DNA from: Plasmopara viticola
Lineage: Eukaryota; Oomycota; Peronosporomycetes; Peronosporales; Peronosporaceae
DNA: 64,000 nt
Reading direction: 5' to 3'
Assembly: GCA_001695595.3 (NCBI GenBank)
Contig: MBPM02000021.1
Coordinates: 558,001 to 622,000 of the forward strand
Part shown: positions 44,601 to 56,103 of the stretch, piece by piece
How the letters are laid out: every line of letters starts with the position of its first letter
Numbering within the stretch: the stretch's first letter is position 1
Translations under genes and position numbers: made by a program
Notes under the pieces: model-generated
The model's database searches: none
The model's input: the letters and a program-made list of their open reading frames with translations, nothing else
What the model was told of the DNA's origin: nothing

Positions 44601-47600
44601 GTCATCGTTCGCGTTGAGGTAGATCAACTTTTCCTTGGTGATCGCTATCGCCATGCCGCGGGCTATCGCGGCCATTACCGAGATAAAGCTCTTTAAAAGG
44701 TCGATTTACGCGCGCAAAAACACCTTTCTATAGCCAATCCCTTAGGCTTCGCGTCAAACTTTGTACTAGACACGCTCCGCGGCTTCTGCTTCTTTTTGTA
44801 CTCTTCGAATGCGTCGTAAGTCTAGCACATGTGCACCGACGCTTCGCCGTTCATGACCTATAAAGGTAACTAGTCATGAGATGCTTCCTCTGCACTTCCA
44901 CTTGTCTGGCGGTTCCTCCCTGATCTGGTGGTGCTGCTTTTTTAGCTTCAATGTTTGAACGTCCAGACCACCATCCTCTCGACGCTGGGACTTGAATTCC
45001 TTGGAGATCAAGTGAAACTATTTCCTGGCAGGATCATAGCGGCGTACCGACACAAACTTGTTCAGTAACGCATGCCACCTGCGAACCGTTGGGGCTGGGA
45101 CATTCACATGCACCGATTAGTGCCTCAACCGAGACAGCACCATCGTAAGAGCTACTAGCAATCTTCCACGCAGCGTGCGGGTACGTCAAAATCACTGACG
45201 AAATCCATCAAATAGTCTTACATCCAGAAAATACACCGTCGCCGCTTTGACTGGCTTATGAGTAAAAGGAAGCCCCATATACTTTACAGATTCATCGCGT
45301 CGAAGTGATAGCATACCTGGAACACGTGAGCACTTGGACAAACGATTTAACGCCATTGCGGTCGACTTCCCAACATTGAGTTTCGCTCTGGACCCTGCAC
45401 AACTTTCTTGGACCGATTCAGCTGGGACTAAAAGTTGACGATGGAGGTGTTGAGTATTGTCGAGTCATCTGCGAAGAAAACACCCGTGATCGTGTCGGAG
45501 TTGGTCAAATAGACTCCGTACTCTTCATGCGAACGCAGCAGGCTCCCGAATGACTCAATCACCAACAAATACAACAGTGCAGGTCGTGAGTCACCTTGCT
45601 TCACTCCGCGAGTAGGATGTAGACCTGGAAGGATGTTGCCATTGATCATAAGCCTTACTTCTGGGTCCGTATAGAGGAGACGTATCCATGCAGTAAATGC
45701 ACTACCACAGTCCATACGTTCAAGTAAACGGAGCATATAGTCTCTGTTCAAACCTTCTCAAAGTCGAGGAACGCCGCATATGCCTCTGCTTCCAGGTCAG
45801 TCACCAGGTCTTGCAAGTCAGAAGGAAAACGAACAGAGTGATGCATTGATCGCCTCTCGACGAATGCCTCCTGGTCTGAGCGAATGAGCTTGCTGAGTAC
45901 CACCTGCAGTTTTAACACGAGCGTCTTGAAGAGAACCTTCAAGTCGACACAAAAAAGGCGATAGGCCGATAATTTCCCGGATACGTACGCTCGCCTTTCT
46001 TGTACAGAAGCGAGATTGTAGATTGACGTTGCGACTGGGAGAGACGACCCAATTGCAGATAGTGGCTCAACACAATGCACAAACATTCACCGATGATCAC
46101 TGAGGCGACTTGGTAGAACGCGGCCGTGAGACCATCCGTACCAGGCAATGAGTTGAAGGAGGCGACGAACTCATCAACTGTTGAAGTATTCGAGAGCATG
46201 TCTTGGTCTTCCTCGGAGTGTCAGCGATCATTCGAGTCTAGCAATTTCGCTTGAGCATACGTATCTGGCACCGACGTTCGCCTACTAGACTTAGCGGATA
46301 GCCTATGACAGAACCCCAGATGGTCCATGAACTGGAGTGTAATGTCTTGCCGTGCTGAGGATAGAGAACCATCGGGTAGCTAAACTTCTTCTATCGACAC
46401 ACGATACGCATTGGAATTTAACGGCCGAATCAAAAACCGATTCGACTTCTCCATGTGCTGTTCTTGGAAATTATAAGCCTTGTTTCGGTTGTACTACTTT
46501 GTGCGCATGAGGCAATCATGTTGCTTTCGCGAAGCTTACTCAAATATTTGCTTCGAGGCAACATCACACTGCTGCTTGTATCGCAAAGCTGCTGCATCCA
46601 GGGCACTGCGTGCCGCTATCACAAGTGCTGTATTACTTGCGCGCAGATTTGCTTGAAGCTGCTGGATTAGGCGCTTCATGCGTTGTCTCACTTTTCCCAT
46701 ACACGTTCAGGATTGAACGACACACAAAGTTGGCTTACCACATTAGTTGCTTCTTGCTCGATCGCTTGAACCACCATCGAGTACTCCAAAAGATACGCCG
46801 GAAATTTCTAATAAACGCGACCATGACCCTGGACCCCTTGACGAAACATCACCGAGTGAGCAAGATGATCTCCAGCATGCATAGGCACAAAATACTTGGA
46901 ATCCTTGTATACGTTTCTAAACAGACAATCCAATGAGAAAATGTAGTCCAATCGATTCTTGCGTGGCTGTGGTCCAGTGTAAACGCGAGCTCTATCATCT
47001 TCCACCCGCCATGCATCAACTACATCCAGCGTCGCGAGCCATTCAAAACAATAAGAAGTTGCGTTGTCTTAATGCGAGGTAACGCTGTTTGCATCCACTA
47101 CCGGATCCATGGGGATGTAGCCGTCATCCATCACAATATGACTGTCCTCGTCTTTAAACGTCGCGGTGGCACTGAGGCGAGCGAACAACCGCTGTTTATC
47201 TTGATAATCTACTAATACATGTACGTTGTGCACATACAACGATGCACCATCCATATCGAAACGTACAGTCAAGTATCGGCTGGGAATGGAGAGCGTATTC
47301 ACCAACGCGGGGCTGGCGAAATCCGGAAAGTCGGCGCGCACCACTGTTACGACTCCTGCGCTACGCGCAGATGTCGTGTGCTGGCTAACGCTGTTGTCGT
47401 CACTTACAAAATCCTTGTGCCGGAACGAGAGGTCGAGATGAATTTTGAGCTTAAGACGAAATTTTCGGTGTCGGGGCAACTTTAGTTGAGCAGAGGACCA
47501 GCCACCAGGCTCATCTGTCCATTAATTAGCTGGAGCTTATGAACAGCAGTCACCATATCGAGAAAGCCGCACCCTTCAAAATCTTCGAGATCTTATCACA

Positions 47601-49740
47601 ACGAGCCTTGCCAATGAGGATGCTGCCACAGTGCTAACAGCATGTTGGGGTGTAGCAGACGGGCGCGATGCGCAGGGATCCACGCAACCGTGAGTCTAGA
47701 ACAGCGTTGAGGACAATAATCTTTATGGAAATGCTTGGGGGCGGTACACACGAGCATCAATACAAAGAACTCTAAGGTCTTCGTGGCTCACACAAAGTTA
47801 TTCACTTCGGGTGTCGTATTCCATAGCGATGCAACACATGCGGCTTGATCGTTGCGCATTGAAGGCAGCTTGGACCCGATAAACTTTATCCACTCCGTGT
47901 GGAAAGTCTTGTCTTCACCTGGCTGCGAAGCTGCGAGGATACGATTAAGAAGCAATAGCTGGGCGACATCTTGGAAGTTGAATCATCGTCACGCATCTGC
48001 GCGAAGATAGCGTGATTCAGCGCTAGCGACGATTGACGAGCAAATCAGCTTGTCGGCATTCGTCGTTGAGTTAGGTACCTTGTGCGCAGATTGCACGCTA
48101 GCCGCTGCCATTTCAAGACGATCCGGGAGGAGACCTAATTCTGCGTAGGCAAAATCACCAAGCATAGCTTCTGCTGTTTCTGTCACCGGAACGGGCTGAG
48201 CGGTCTTGACGATCTTAGCATGATACTTAATCTAAAAATACGAGGCAAGCATCGGGGATGCGGACTATCGTCGGCATAATCTGAAAGCTGAGTCTTACTT
48301 TTGGACCGAGAGGCAATTCAACAAGTTCGTATTTCGTCTCGATCTCCTTGAAACAAATGCTGGTACTAACACCAGGCATTCCTTGGGACGTTCTTTGCGC
48401 GTTATACTCGTGAAATCCTCCGAGCTACGCGTATGCTTGTTCTTGCGACAAACCACAATTGCAGCGTCGGTCAAGAGGAGCGCTGGACGGCGGAGAGAAC
48501 TGGATGATGAGGTCATTAAACTGCTTGATTAGCTGCTCAACCGATAGGTCCACGAACGGGGCTGGAACCACGGCGAGTGTCGTGGACGTGGGCTGCGTTG
48601 GTGGTGTCGGGGCTAGATTGGCAACTGTACGCTGCAACGCAGAGTCGAACGGACGGGCAAGAGACTGAGTAGTCTGGCGCGAACGAGAACGGGCTGGGAT
48701 TGGAGTGAGCTAGACCGAAATCCCACGCAACGGCGGGTGGTCTGATAAGTTGAGAGCATATGCAGAACGATATCCAAGCGGCAATCGCTCAGATGGTAAG
48801 GAACCATTCTTCCAATGGGCTGGAAAGAGGTGACCCCCAAACAAAACTTGATCACACAAAGTGCCCTCAGTTATGAGCACGCTTGGATAGGTCGTCGACA
48901 CAAAAACACACGCCACGTAGACGTAATTACGCCAGTCCCAACATCGACTTCGCGGAAGGTGTCGTACAGAGGTCGGCAGCCAAGCTTAAACAATCGCTAC
49001 AACATTCAGTCAGTATCCAGATCGCTGTCGATGCTGAAAATATCAAAAAATGTATTGCTCTTCCAGGACATCGAACACCTTGAAATTGAACAAGCCCCCC
49101 AAAGCTGGATGGTTTGGCGCTCAAGCTTCATACATGCTTCGCGTGTCTTGACCTTCAGGCGGCAAATTCCTCCTGGTAGAGTGGACAATTGCCTCGAGAG
49201 ATTATCACGGAAGATTTAGGCAAGGATTGAGTAGTTGTGTTCGCGAACGAACGACTGCTGGATATTTTGTGGAGCAGTACGCGCAAACGGACCGCCAATT
49301 TCCAACACAAGAGCGTAATGCACACGAGGCAGCTGACACGGGCGAACGCTGGTGATGCTGGTAGCAATTTCCGACCACGGCGTACCATTGTCGTTGAGCG
49401 CTTCAACAGCTTCGACATTACTCGCGAGAGGCTTGGGAATTTTCACGCGCGTCTGGATAGCATTCTCTGCAGTAGTGTCACGATAGAGCGCAGCAGCGTT
49501 GCGAAAACCATCCACAAGACGGATAGGAGACTTAATATCGGAGTCAGTAGACGCAGCAACGGGGGGGGCAGGAATGGGAATCTCCTCCACATCCGTGTTT
49601 GCTGTAATCGCTTCCGCGTCACTTGGGCGGGGATCGGCTGCTGTCGTCACAGATTCTATCGGCGAAATGGGGCGAATGACTGGATTCACACTTGATTCAC
49701 GTGCAGATAGCTGCGTCAACTTGATTGCTGATCTGGTTCA
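44600..49740 (-). pseudogene. LINE remnant 2 (ORF1-like, endonuclease, reverse transcriptase)
   Basis: Minus-strand blocks appear in LINE order. An ORF1-like part rich in Pro, Ala and Ser lies at about 47989-49719. An endonuclease lies at 46808-47479 (GVVTVVRADFPDF; then NRLDYIFSLD and DHLAHSVMF). Reverse transcriptase lies at 45428-46199, with LPGTDGLTAAFY, ISLLYKKGE, NYRPIAF, AAFLDFEKV, RGVKQGDSRPALLYL and FADDSTILN. A following segment near 45200-45420 reads KLNVGKSTAMAL. Frameshifts and stops separate the blocks. Both ends are approximate, with no tail or target duplication found. The motifs differ from LINE remnant 1, so at least two old LINE lineages are present. Confidence 0.75.
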
Positions 49741-51829
49741 GGTGTAGAATGGGCTGATTCCATGATGAAAGACTTGTAGCTTGTGGTTAAGGCGGTAAGA
49801 TGTTTGGGCTCCTCTGAATTTGACTTGTAGAGTTGAGCGCAAATTGAGAAGTAATTCTTGTGGTAGAAGAGAATTTATCCCTTTTAAAAGTTTCTTCGAA
49901 ATATCTCAGTTGCAAATCGGTTGCAATACTAGTAGAGGGTCTGTCATGCACTCAAGGTCACAGCTCCATTAAGGCTCCTTTCATTGGGAAGTCTGTTTTT
50001 ACAAAGGATCGACTTTCATACTACCAGCCCGCTGCATCCTTCATCACGAAGACTTGGATAAAATCTGACGAAGAGACCTGAGGAATGTTCACTTTCTCAC
50101 AGCAGTCAAAGACTGACCAAACAGGTAGCAGAAATATCTACCAGGCGACAAAATCGCTTAGCGACGATCAAGCCATCTTTAAAAGAACTGCTTTTGTATA
50201 CAAAGCTCACTCTACATCAATTTCGTTCTCTGTACCGGAGGCTATGCTTACATCGAGAAGGCTGCGTTTTATAATTTATTTGCTTGCTAAGGAGCAGGCC
50301 AAAAAAAGAAGAATCTAGATGCGTCCCTTTTCACCACACGGCAGAAATCGCACACCTACCGCTCAGTGGTCCGCAGACATTTTACCTAGGATGCTGGAAG
50401 TGACGTCCTGAATTTCATTTGCTTGGCTCTTTGCTTGCTGATCTAAGGATAATTCTATAAATTAATGAGCTCTGTATAAGCGGCTTCGTCGCTCGAGAAA
50501 AGCCCAAAAACATGTTAGACCTGGAGTCGGGCTCACCGGCTACATGAAAGGCCTCGCGTATAAAGTCAGGGAAGCCTAGTATGGATTTTGAAGACTAAGA
50601 TTCTACTAAAGATGCCTTCGTTGGCGATCTCATTCATCTTTGGAGCTTTTAGCTGTCAAATTAGATCAAAGATGACAACTCTTGGTACATCGCCAGGGTT
50701 CGTCTCGCAGCTGAACTTACCTACAAGGTTGGAGACAACGTTGCTACTCGCCCATCGTTGAGCAATGATGCAGGTCGCCGCCCGTGGAAGGTCTGAGCTA
50801 ACGGATATAATTGAAAAGAGAAGGATTTACAGTTGAGTAGACACGGCCGATAACCTGACGTCAAGCTTTACACTCGTTGAAAACACGTGCCGAGAGGACA
50901 AACCAAAATTCGCCCCCTGGCGCGTATGCTTGAAAATTGGCTCTATCATAGAGCGCAAATGCGCTGTGTCTATGCTGTAACACATTTTGCTTGGGCTTAA
51001 ATACTGGCGTTGTAAGAAGCCCGAGGACAAGGATGATCTAGCGATACTTGCGCATCATAACGTCGAGCACGGATAAGGTGTGACTGATCATCTAGATCTT
51101 ATATCGAACTCGAGACATGGTAATAACAATCACCCGAGACTCGTGACAATTTTTGACATTGTAGCGTGCTCGTCCATTCACACTTTTCAGTTTTTTAATT
51201 TTAATACCATGAACCAAGTGTTGATGGAAAAGATGGTCCTACCAAAAATGCCCGTACACATGCGTTGAAGCATCATGACCAATGTAATCGACAACCAAAG
51301 TCGAACTCAACGTGTCAAAGTGCCTTAGCTCGATTACTTTATAGATCAGCGTTACTGGGTAAAATTGTTTGTTCAATTAATCAGACTCATTATTTGGTGT
51401 ATCGTTCTCGATAAAAAAATCCAAAGCTTCGAACGTACAATCCTTACATGGTAAATGCATGCCAAAATCGCGCTGCAAGATTTCGAGTACCACCAGCAAA
51501 ACTCTGCACCTTTATCCAATTCATCGATCCATAAACCCTGTGATTAGCATGAAATATCAACAGCAGTAGAGTTCTAAGGCTCCTTTTTTTCTATGCTTTT
51601 CGATTAAATTTCTTCCTGATAGCTCTTTCTATCTTTTTAAATACTTAATTTGCAAGCATTTTTCAACCTTTATCGATTCAATTTCTTTGAACAAGTATAA
51701 CAGCCAGATATTCTTAAAAGTGTTTGTCGAGGCGGTAAGCGAAGCTTGCGCTTATCTATTCCTGATTTATGTAATTATATACCAAGTTGAACGCTTTACC
51801 GACGGTAATGCGTTCAGCGGTATCGCTAC
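49741..51829. other. No supported gene
   Basis: Short frames occur (for example 49860-50081, 50085-50318, 51080-51268) but none has a recognisable motif. The stretch around 50580-51060 reads with few stops on the plus strand and may be an old coding relic of unknown type. Confidence 0.4.
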
Positions 51830-52420
51830 CTTGGTCTACCGAAGAACATGTTGTTCGAGAAGATGCTTACAGAATTGTTGCACTCAATCTGACTGCGACT
51901 GGAACATTCTTGCGCAGCGTGGCAATTTTGTCTCAACCGAGCTCGCTCTTCGCAGCTTTGTAGGATTGGTCCCATCATCGCGTCACGCTTCATATCCACA
52001 GCGTACGAAAAAAGATTTGACAGAAACGTATGTCTTGCCGCTTGTTTTGTAAACACCATGACCACGCCAGATCATTCCACCCATTGTGTATCTGCTTGTT
52101 TGCGTCACGTTTGTTGTGCGATATATTGTTTTGGGGCCTGGATATACGGCGTCTTACTTTTTAAAATGTTGCCGATGCCTACACTTTTCATCGAAATGCT
52201 TAAGTGCGACTGTCACGCTATTTGCTAACATAGGAATGAATTTGATTAAAAGTTGCCATAGCACTGTAGACTATGTTCTTTGTCCACATCTTTACCAGCG
52301 AATTCTACCACGGCATTGAATATACTTCACAATATGACGAGATTCTACTGGTGTCTTTTGGGGGGTTCTGTTTTCTGTCAGTGCTCCCATTTTCATGATG
52401 TCCAAACAACTTAAAAGTGT
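51830..52420 (-). pseudogene. Decayed, truncated copy of the 747-residue gene family (module 3)
   Basis: Read on the minus strand, this matches the module 1 and 2 relics. GGAAATGCCC-like and CATGAAAATGGGAGCACTGACAG sequences lie near 52390, and the VFTKQAARH...YAVDMKRD region at about 51940-52065 corresponds to VFVKRAARH...YAVAMGRD of the intact gene. Similarity ends near 51830, so the C-terminal half is missing. It lies downstream of the 725-family gene at 53926-56103 on the same strand, with a LINE fragment inserted between them. Confidence 0.7.
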
Positions 52421-52561
52421 ATATGAAAGGGCAGTTACACTGAAATTATTAAGTATTATGTTGTGTATATTTTAATGATTACAGTTTGCGATGACGATTA
52501 TAAGCCAACGATGTATGCTAAAACATCTCATTAGATAAAGCCATCACATATAAGTAAATTT

Positions 52562-53655
52562 TCGGAAAAGGTTGGGGTGACGCCCTCCTTCCAAGCGCGG
52601 GGGCTAAATGCTCGCGCGCTTGGGGCAGGTGCTCTCGGGCATCTGCAGGTCTCTAACGAGTCTCACCCTCGACGCGACGGTCTCCAGCACCAGGTCAAAC
52701 CCCCTTCCACGCCCTTAACCGCGCCAACCGCATCCGGATTGGCTCCCTTAATGTGAATTCTCTAGGTTCGAAGCGCAAGAAGCACGAAACACTCCCCGAA
52801 GATCTCCGGCGCTACCGCGTCGATATCCTTGGCCCCCGAGAAATTAAGATTTACGATAGAGGTGAGCACCGCATTGTTGACTTCCTTCTAACTCTGAAAA
52901 AAAAAAAAAGAAGCCAAGACCGAAGTCACCGAAATCCGCCGCCACTGCAACCCGTCGGGCGCCACTCGACACGCCCGATCCCGAGAAGACACCTGGCGCC
53001 ACACTAAGAAGCTCGGAACACTCCTCGGCGATATTAAAGATCTATCCCGACGCAAGTCCCTGGCCACCCTCGCGCTCCACCGCCTCTGGTCCGTCTGGCT
53101 CCGCCCCACGCTCATCTCACCCAAGACCCGCATTCGACTGTACAGAGCTTCACGGCCTCGAGAGTTTCCATCGCCGCCAGCTTCGCTACGCTCTTGGCTA
53201 TCGCTACCCACGACACATTTCGAATGCAAGACTCTACGACCTCTGTGATGAGCGGCCGCTGAGACTACGACTGACACAAGCTCGCTGGCGCCTGTTTGGC
53301 CATGTACTTCGCCGCAATCCCGACTTCCAGCAAACCTCCAGATGCGTGCCTACTTCTTCTCCACCGCAGCAAAATGGCGCGGACGTCCCCGGACCACGCT
53401 CCCCTCAACACTCAACCACGACCTTGTTTCCTGTGGCTCCGGCTCTCGACTCCGGACAGCACAAGACCTCGAAGTGGTACGTACCCTTGCACAAGACCGA
53501 AAGAAATTGAAGACCCTCACGACCTCGGTGCTGGATGCACTGCCCGCCGAACGAGACCCGACGTATGCGGACACCACTCTATGCCGTGGACTAGCCAGAC
53601 TGAGCCTAGCACGTGCATAACTTGGCAACGCGATAACGTAATACATTACATTACA
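52562..53655 (+). mobile_element. Internally deleted LINE sharing both ends with the SINE-like family
   Basis: The first 133 bp (to about 52694) match the 5' part of the short copies. It then continues into an endonuclease start (RIRIGSLNVNSLGSKRKK then VDILG), reaches an A13 run at 52897-52909, and resumes within the C-terminal part of a LINE protein. That part includes RRQLRYALGYRYPRHISN, ARLYDLCDERPL and RWRLFGHVLRRNP, and after a frameshift RGRPRTTL and DLEVVRTLAQDRKK. The last 147 bp (53509-53655), covering the final codons, a short 3' region and an ATTAC/ATTACAT tail, match the 3' part of the short copies. Most endonuclease and reverse transcriptase sequence is missing. No clear target duplication was found. 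Confidence 0.85.
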
Positions 53656-53925
53656 TAAATGTAAACCGGGTACACTCATGTAATTTCTTACACAATATAA
53701 ATAAAGAAAACCTAAAGAGAACCGGGAACAAAAACAATAATTAAATGATGAGAATGCTAATTAAGTATGAATATACGACGAGCCCTTATTTGTATATGTT
53801 TTACAACATGGTTTTTTTAATCAAACGGTCAGTGGAAACGTTATATAACGATGATGAACACATAGCTTTTAAATTAATAACCGAAGGTCAAGGCATAATA
53901 CTCATTCGAATACCTTGTGTATCTA
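53656..53925. other. Downstream spacer of copy 6, homologous to other module spacers
   Basis: On the minus strand, the sequence after the stop of the 53926 gene begins TAGATACACAAGGTATTC and includes TATTATGCCTTGACCTT. The spacers after 1249 (plus) and before 18250 (minus) carry the same signals. This shared 3' flank supports a common module. No gene is present. Confidence 0.6.
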
Positions 53926-56103
53926 CTAAAGCAACACCGCAACATTTAGATGCCACAATTCCGACCACGTAAAGGTCTCTGGATACACTAGTCTTGCCGT
54001 GTCCTTGACTGTGTTGCCATCGACCTCATACGCGTAGATGTTAGTGAGACGTGTGCGTACGACTTTCATCATTATAATTCCAAGTAATTGCTTGGACTGC
54101 ACTAACATCTTGTTATTTACAATCACGTAACCCGAGCAGTAGACGCCATCCGCAGACGCGAATTTCATGCCCTTAAAATACACATAATTATTGTAGTCCG
54201 AAATGATGCCAAAGCGTGTTTGCAGCTCTGCACCGGTTGAGATCTCAAAGTTCGTGAGATGTCCTTTTATCGTAGCTGTAGCTTTTCCATTGTCAGAAAC
54301 AGCAACACTTTGACCCGATCTCACTTGGGGACGTTCTGGAAAAGTCTTTCGATAAAGTTTGCGCAAGGCGGCATAGCAAGCAAACATTACCAATAAACCG
54401 ACTTTTGGTGAGAAGGAGGCAGCGAGAAATCGAATGTCTACTGGAGGAATCTGAATAGTGCACCAAAAAGACAATGGAGACATTGCAGCCACAGCAGGTG
54501 TCTTAATTACATCGCCAAGTTGATTCATCCAGCCTGAGTATGAGACGACTTCTTTTAACACGATTGGAAACGTTGCGATAATACGTAAGCGATTAGCGTG
54601 CACGAGCTCAAAGAAAAAGATTGCAACAGCAGGATCGATCCGCTCGCGCGCTAACCAACTCAGAAAAGCCACAAAGCCAAGAAACACGACGAGAACGTCG
54701 CAATGTACCAGCTCTTCGTGAACGTGGATAGGTTCGGTGTGTGATAGTCTTGCAGCGTTCATCAATGCGTACTCGCGCAGAGTCCAGAACGAGTTAATGT
54801 ACCACGAAATGACCACGAGAAATCCCCGTGACACAAATGTCAAAGTCGAGACGGACGAAAATGGGTCGCCAATCCAAATTTTCCCGACTTTAATTTTCTC
54901 GTACGACACAATTGCTACGATAATTATCGACAGCAACGTCTGCGTACCGAAAAAAAAGTGGATGCCGTGAACCCAGGCCCATGCATCATCAATTTGAGAC
55001 TGTCCGTACCATTCCCAGGTCGTGACGGCATTTTTTGCGTTTGTCACATCAAGTTTTGAATTCACCGAGTGAAGATTTGCCTGCACATCATGGTTGTAAA
55101 ACCCACGTTTTCGCGACGTGAGTAAATGTTGGACGGGGCTTATTGTCGGGTCCCTGGGGACACTGCGCATTTCACTGGAACTGTCGTCTGTAATTCGAAT
55201 GAATTCGTAAACTTCCAGCTTCAAAGCGCGTTCGTACGGATACGTTAGCGCCATCATATGAAGTTGCTCGGTAACGGCACTTCGCATGTCTTGAATAATC
55301 GAGATTTTCAAATCTAGCGCGGGTCCAAACTTCTTGTGCGACAGCATGGTGTAGGCTTGCATGGAAAGCAACACGTCTACTAAATACATGTCCGCTGGGT
55401 TTCTGCGAGACCGTACCACGTTGAAAAGACGTATATTCGCCGGATCATTTCTCACCAGCTGGGTAGACGTACAATCGACGACTGCGACGACAAGCTCTAG
55501 ATCCGTCAAAACCGTTGTGTTATAGCTTGAATCACTCACGATTTCTGAATACACACGAGTGAGGAAGTCATAGTTGTAAATCTTCGAGTTGAAGTGCGGT
55601 ACTCCCGAGCAGCTGGACTTTGACACTTTTGTGTCCGTCTCGAGAAACAGGACGTAGTCACGTGGCTTTGTATCCCCTTCTAGCACATCCTGCACCAATT
55701 TGCTGTCTCGAATTAAATCGTCGCCTGCGTAGCCCGCAATAAGAGAAGTCGTGGAAGCTCCAAACGATCGTTTTGGGGATGGCACTGAAAGAAGGACTTC
55801 GATTGTTGCGCGAGTGGCTTGCATCGAAAGAATGAGGTATTGAAATGCAGCAGCAAGCACCGCAAGACGGCGCACGAGATTAAACAACTGCCACTTGGTA
55901 AGCTTTTGCTTCGATCGTGCTCGTCCAGTGCCATATCTGTTTGCCGTTGCGTGCTTTTGGATGGGGTTAACTCGCACCACGTAGGGATTCTTGCGGTAGA
56001 ACATGGAAGTGAACTTCGAAAAGTCAGCAGCAATTTGCGTGTTTCGTTGACTCGTCGACTGTACTATGCCCGGAAAGCCTGTCGCTTGTTGATTTGGCTG
56101 CAT
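53926..56103 (-). CDS. 725-residue multi-pass membrane protein, family copy 6
   Basis: This intact, intronless 725-residue frame begins MQPNQQATGF. Compared with the copy at 7919-10096, I count 27 differences in the first 57 residues but only about 27 in the remaining 668. The hydrophobic segments (about 75-97 and five between 379 and 580) and the soluble C-terminal tail are fully kept. It shares the 54-bp upstream block with copy 4 and lies upstream of a decayed second-family gene. It sits more than 33 kb from its nearest intact relative, so the family is dispersed and not only tandem. Function unknown. Confidence 0.9.
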   Translation of the reverse strand: MQPNQQATGFPGIVQSTSQRNTQIAADFSKFTSMFYRKNPYVVRVNPIQKHATANRYGTGRARSKQKLTKWQLFNLVRRLAVLAAAFQYLILSMQATRATIEVLLSVPSPKRSFGASTTSLIAGYAGDDLIRDSKLVQDVLEGDTKPRDYVLFLETDTKVSKSSCSGVPHFNSKIYNYDFLTRVYSEIVSDSSYNTTVLTDLELVVAVVDCTSTQLVRNDPANIRLFNVVRSRRNPADMYLVDVLLSMQAYTMLSHKKFGPALDLKISIIQDMRSAVTEQLHMMALTYPYERALKLEVYEFIRITDDSSSEMRSVPRDPTISPVQHLLTSRKRGFYNHDVQANLHSVNSKLDVTNAKNAVTTWEWYGQSQIDDAWAWVHGIHFFFGTQTLLSIIIVAIVSYEKIKVGKIWIGDPFSSVSTLTFVSRGFLVVISWYINSFWTLREYALMNAARLSHTEPIHVHEELVHCDVLVVFLGFVAFLSWLARERIDPAVAIFFFELVHANRLRIIATFPIVLKEVVSYSGWMNQLGDVIKTPAVAAMSPLSFWCTIQIPPVDIRFLAASFSPKVGLLVMFACYAALRKLYRKTFPERPQVRSGQSVAVSDNGKATATIKGHLTNFEISTGAELQTRFGIISDYNNYVYFKGMKFASADGVYCSGYVIVNNKMLVQSKQLLGIIMMKVVRTRLTNIYAYEVDGNTVKDTARLVYPETFTWSELWHLNVAVLL

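Noticed and set aside
44399..44622. Overlapping plus-strand frames rich in Arg and Ser
   Set aside because: Two overlapping frames of about 70 codons with no motif; the region may be the antisense of the 3' side of LINE remnant 2.
50580..51060. Possible coding relic with few stops
   Set aside because: No motif could be recognised and several frames are equally plausible.
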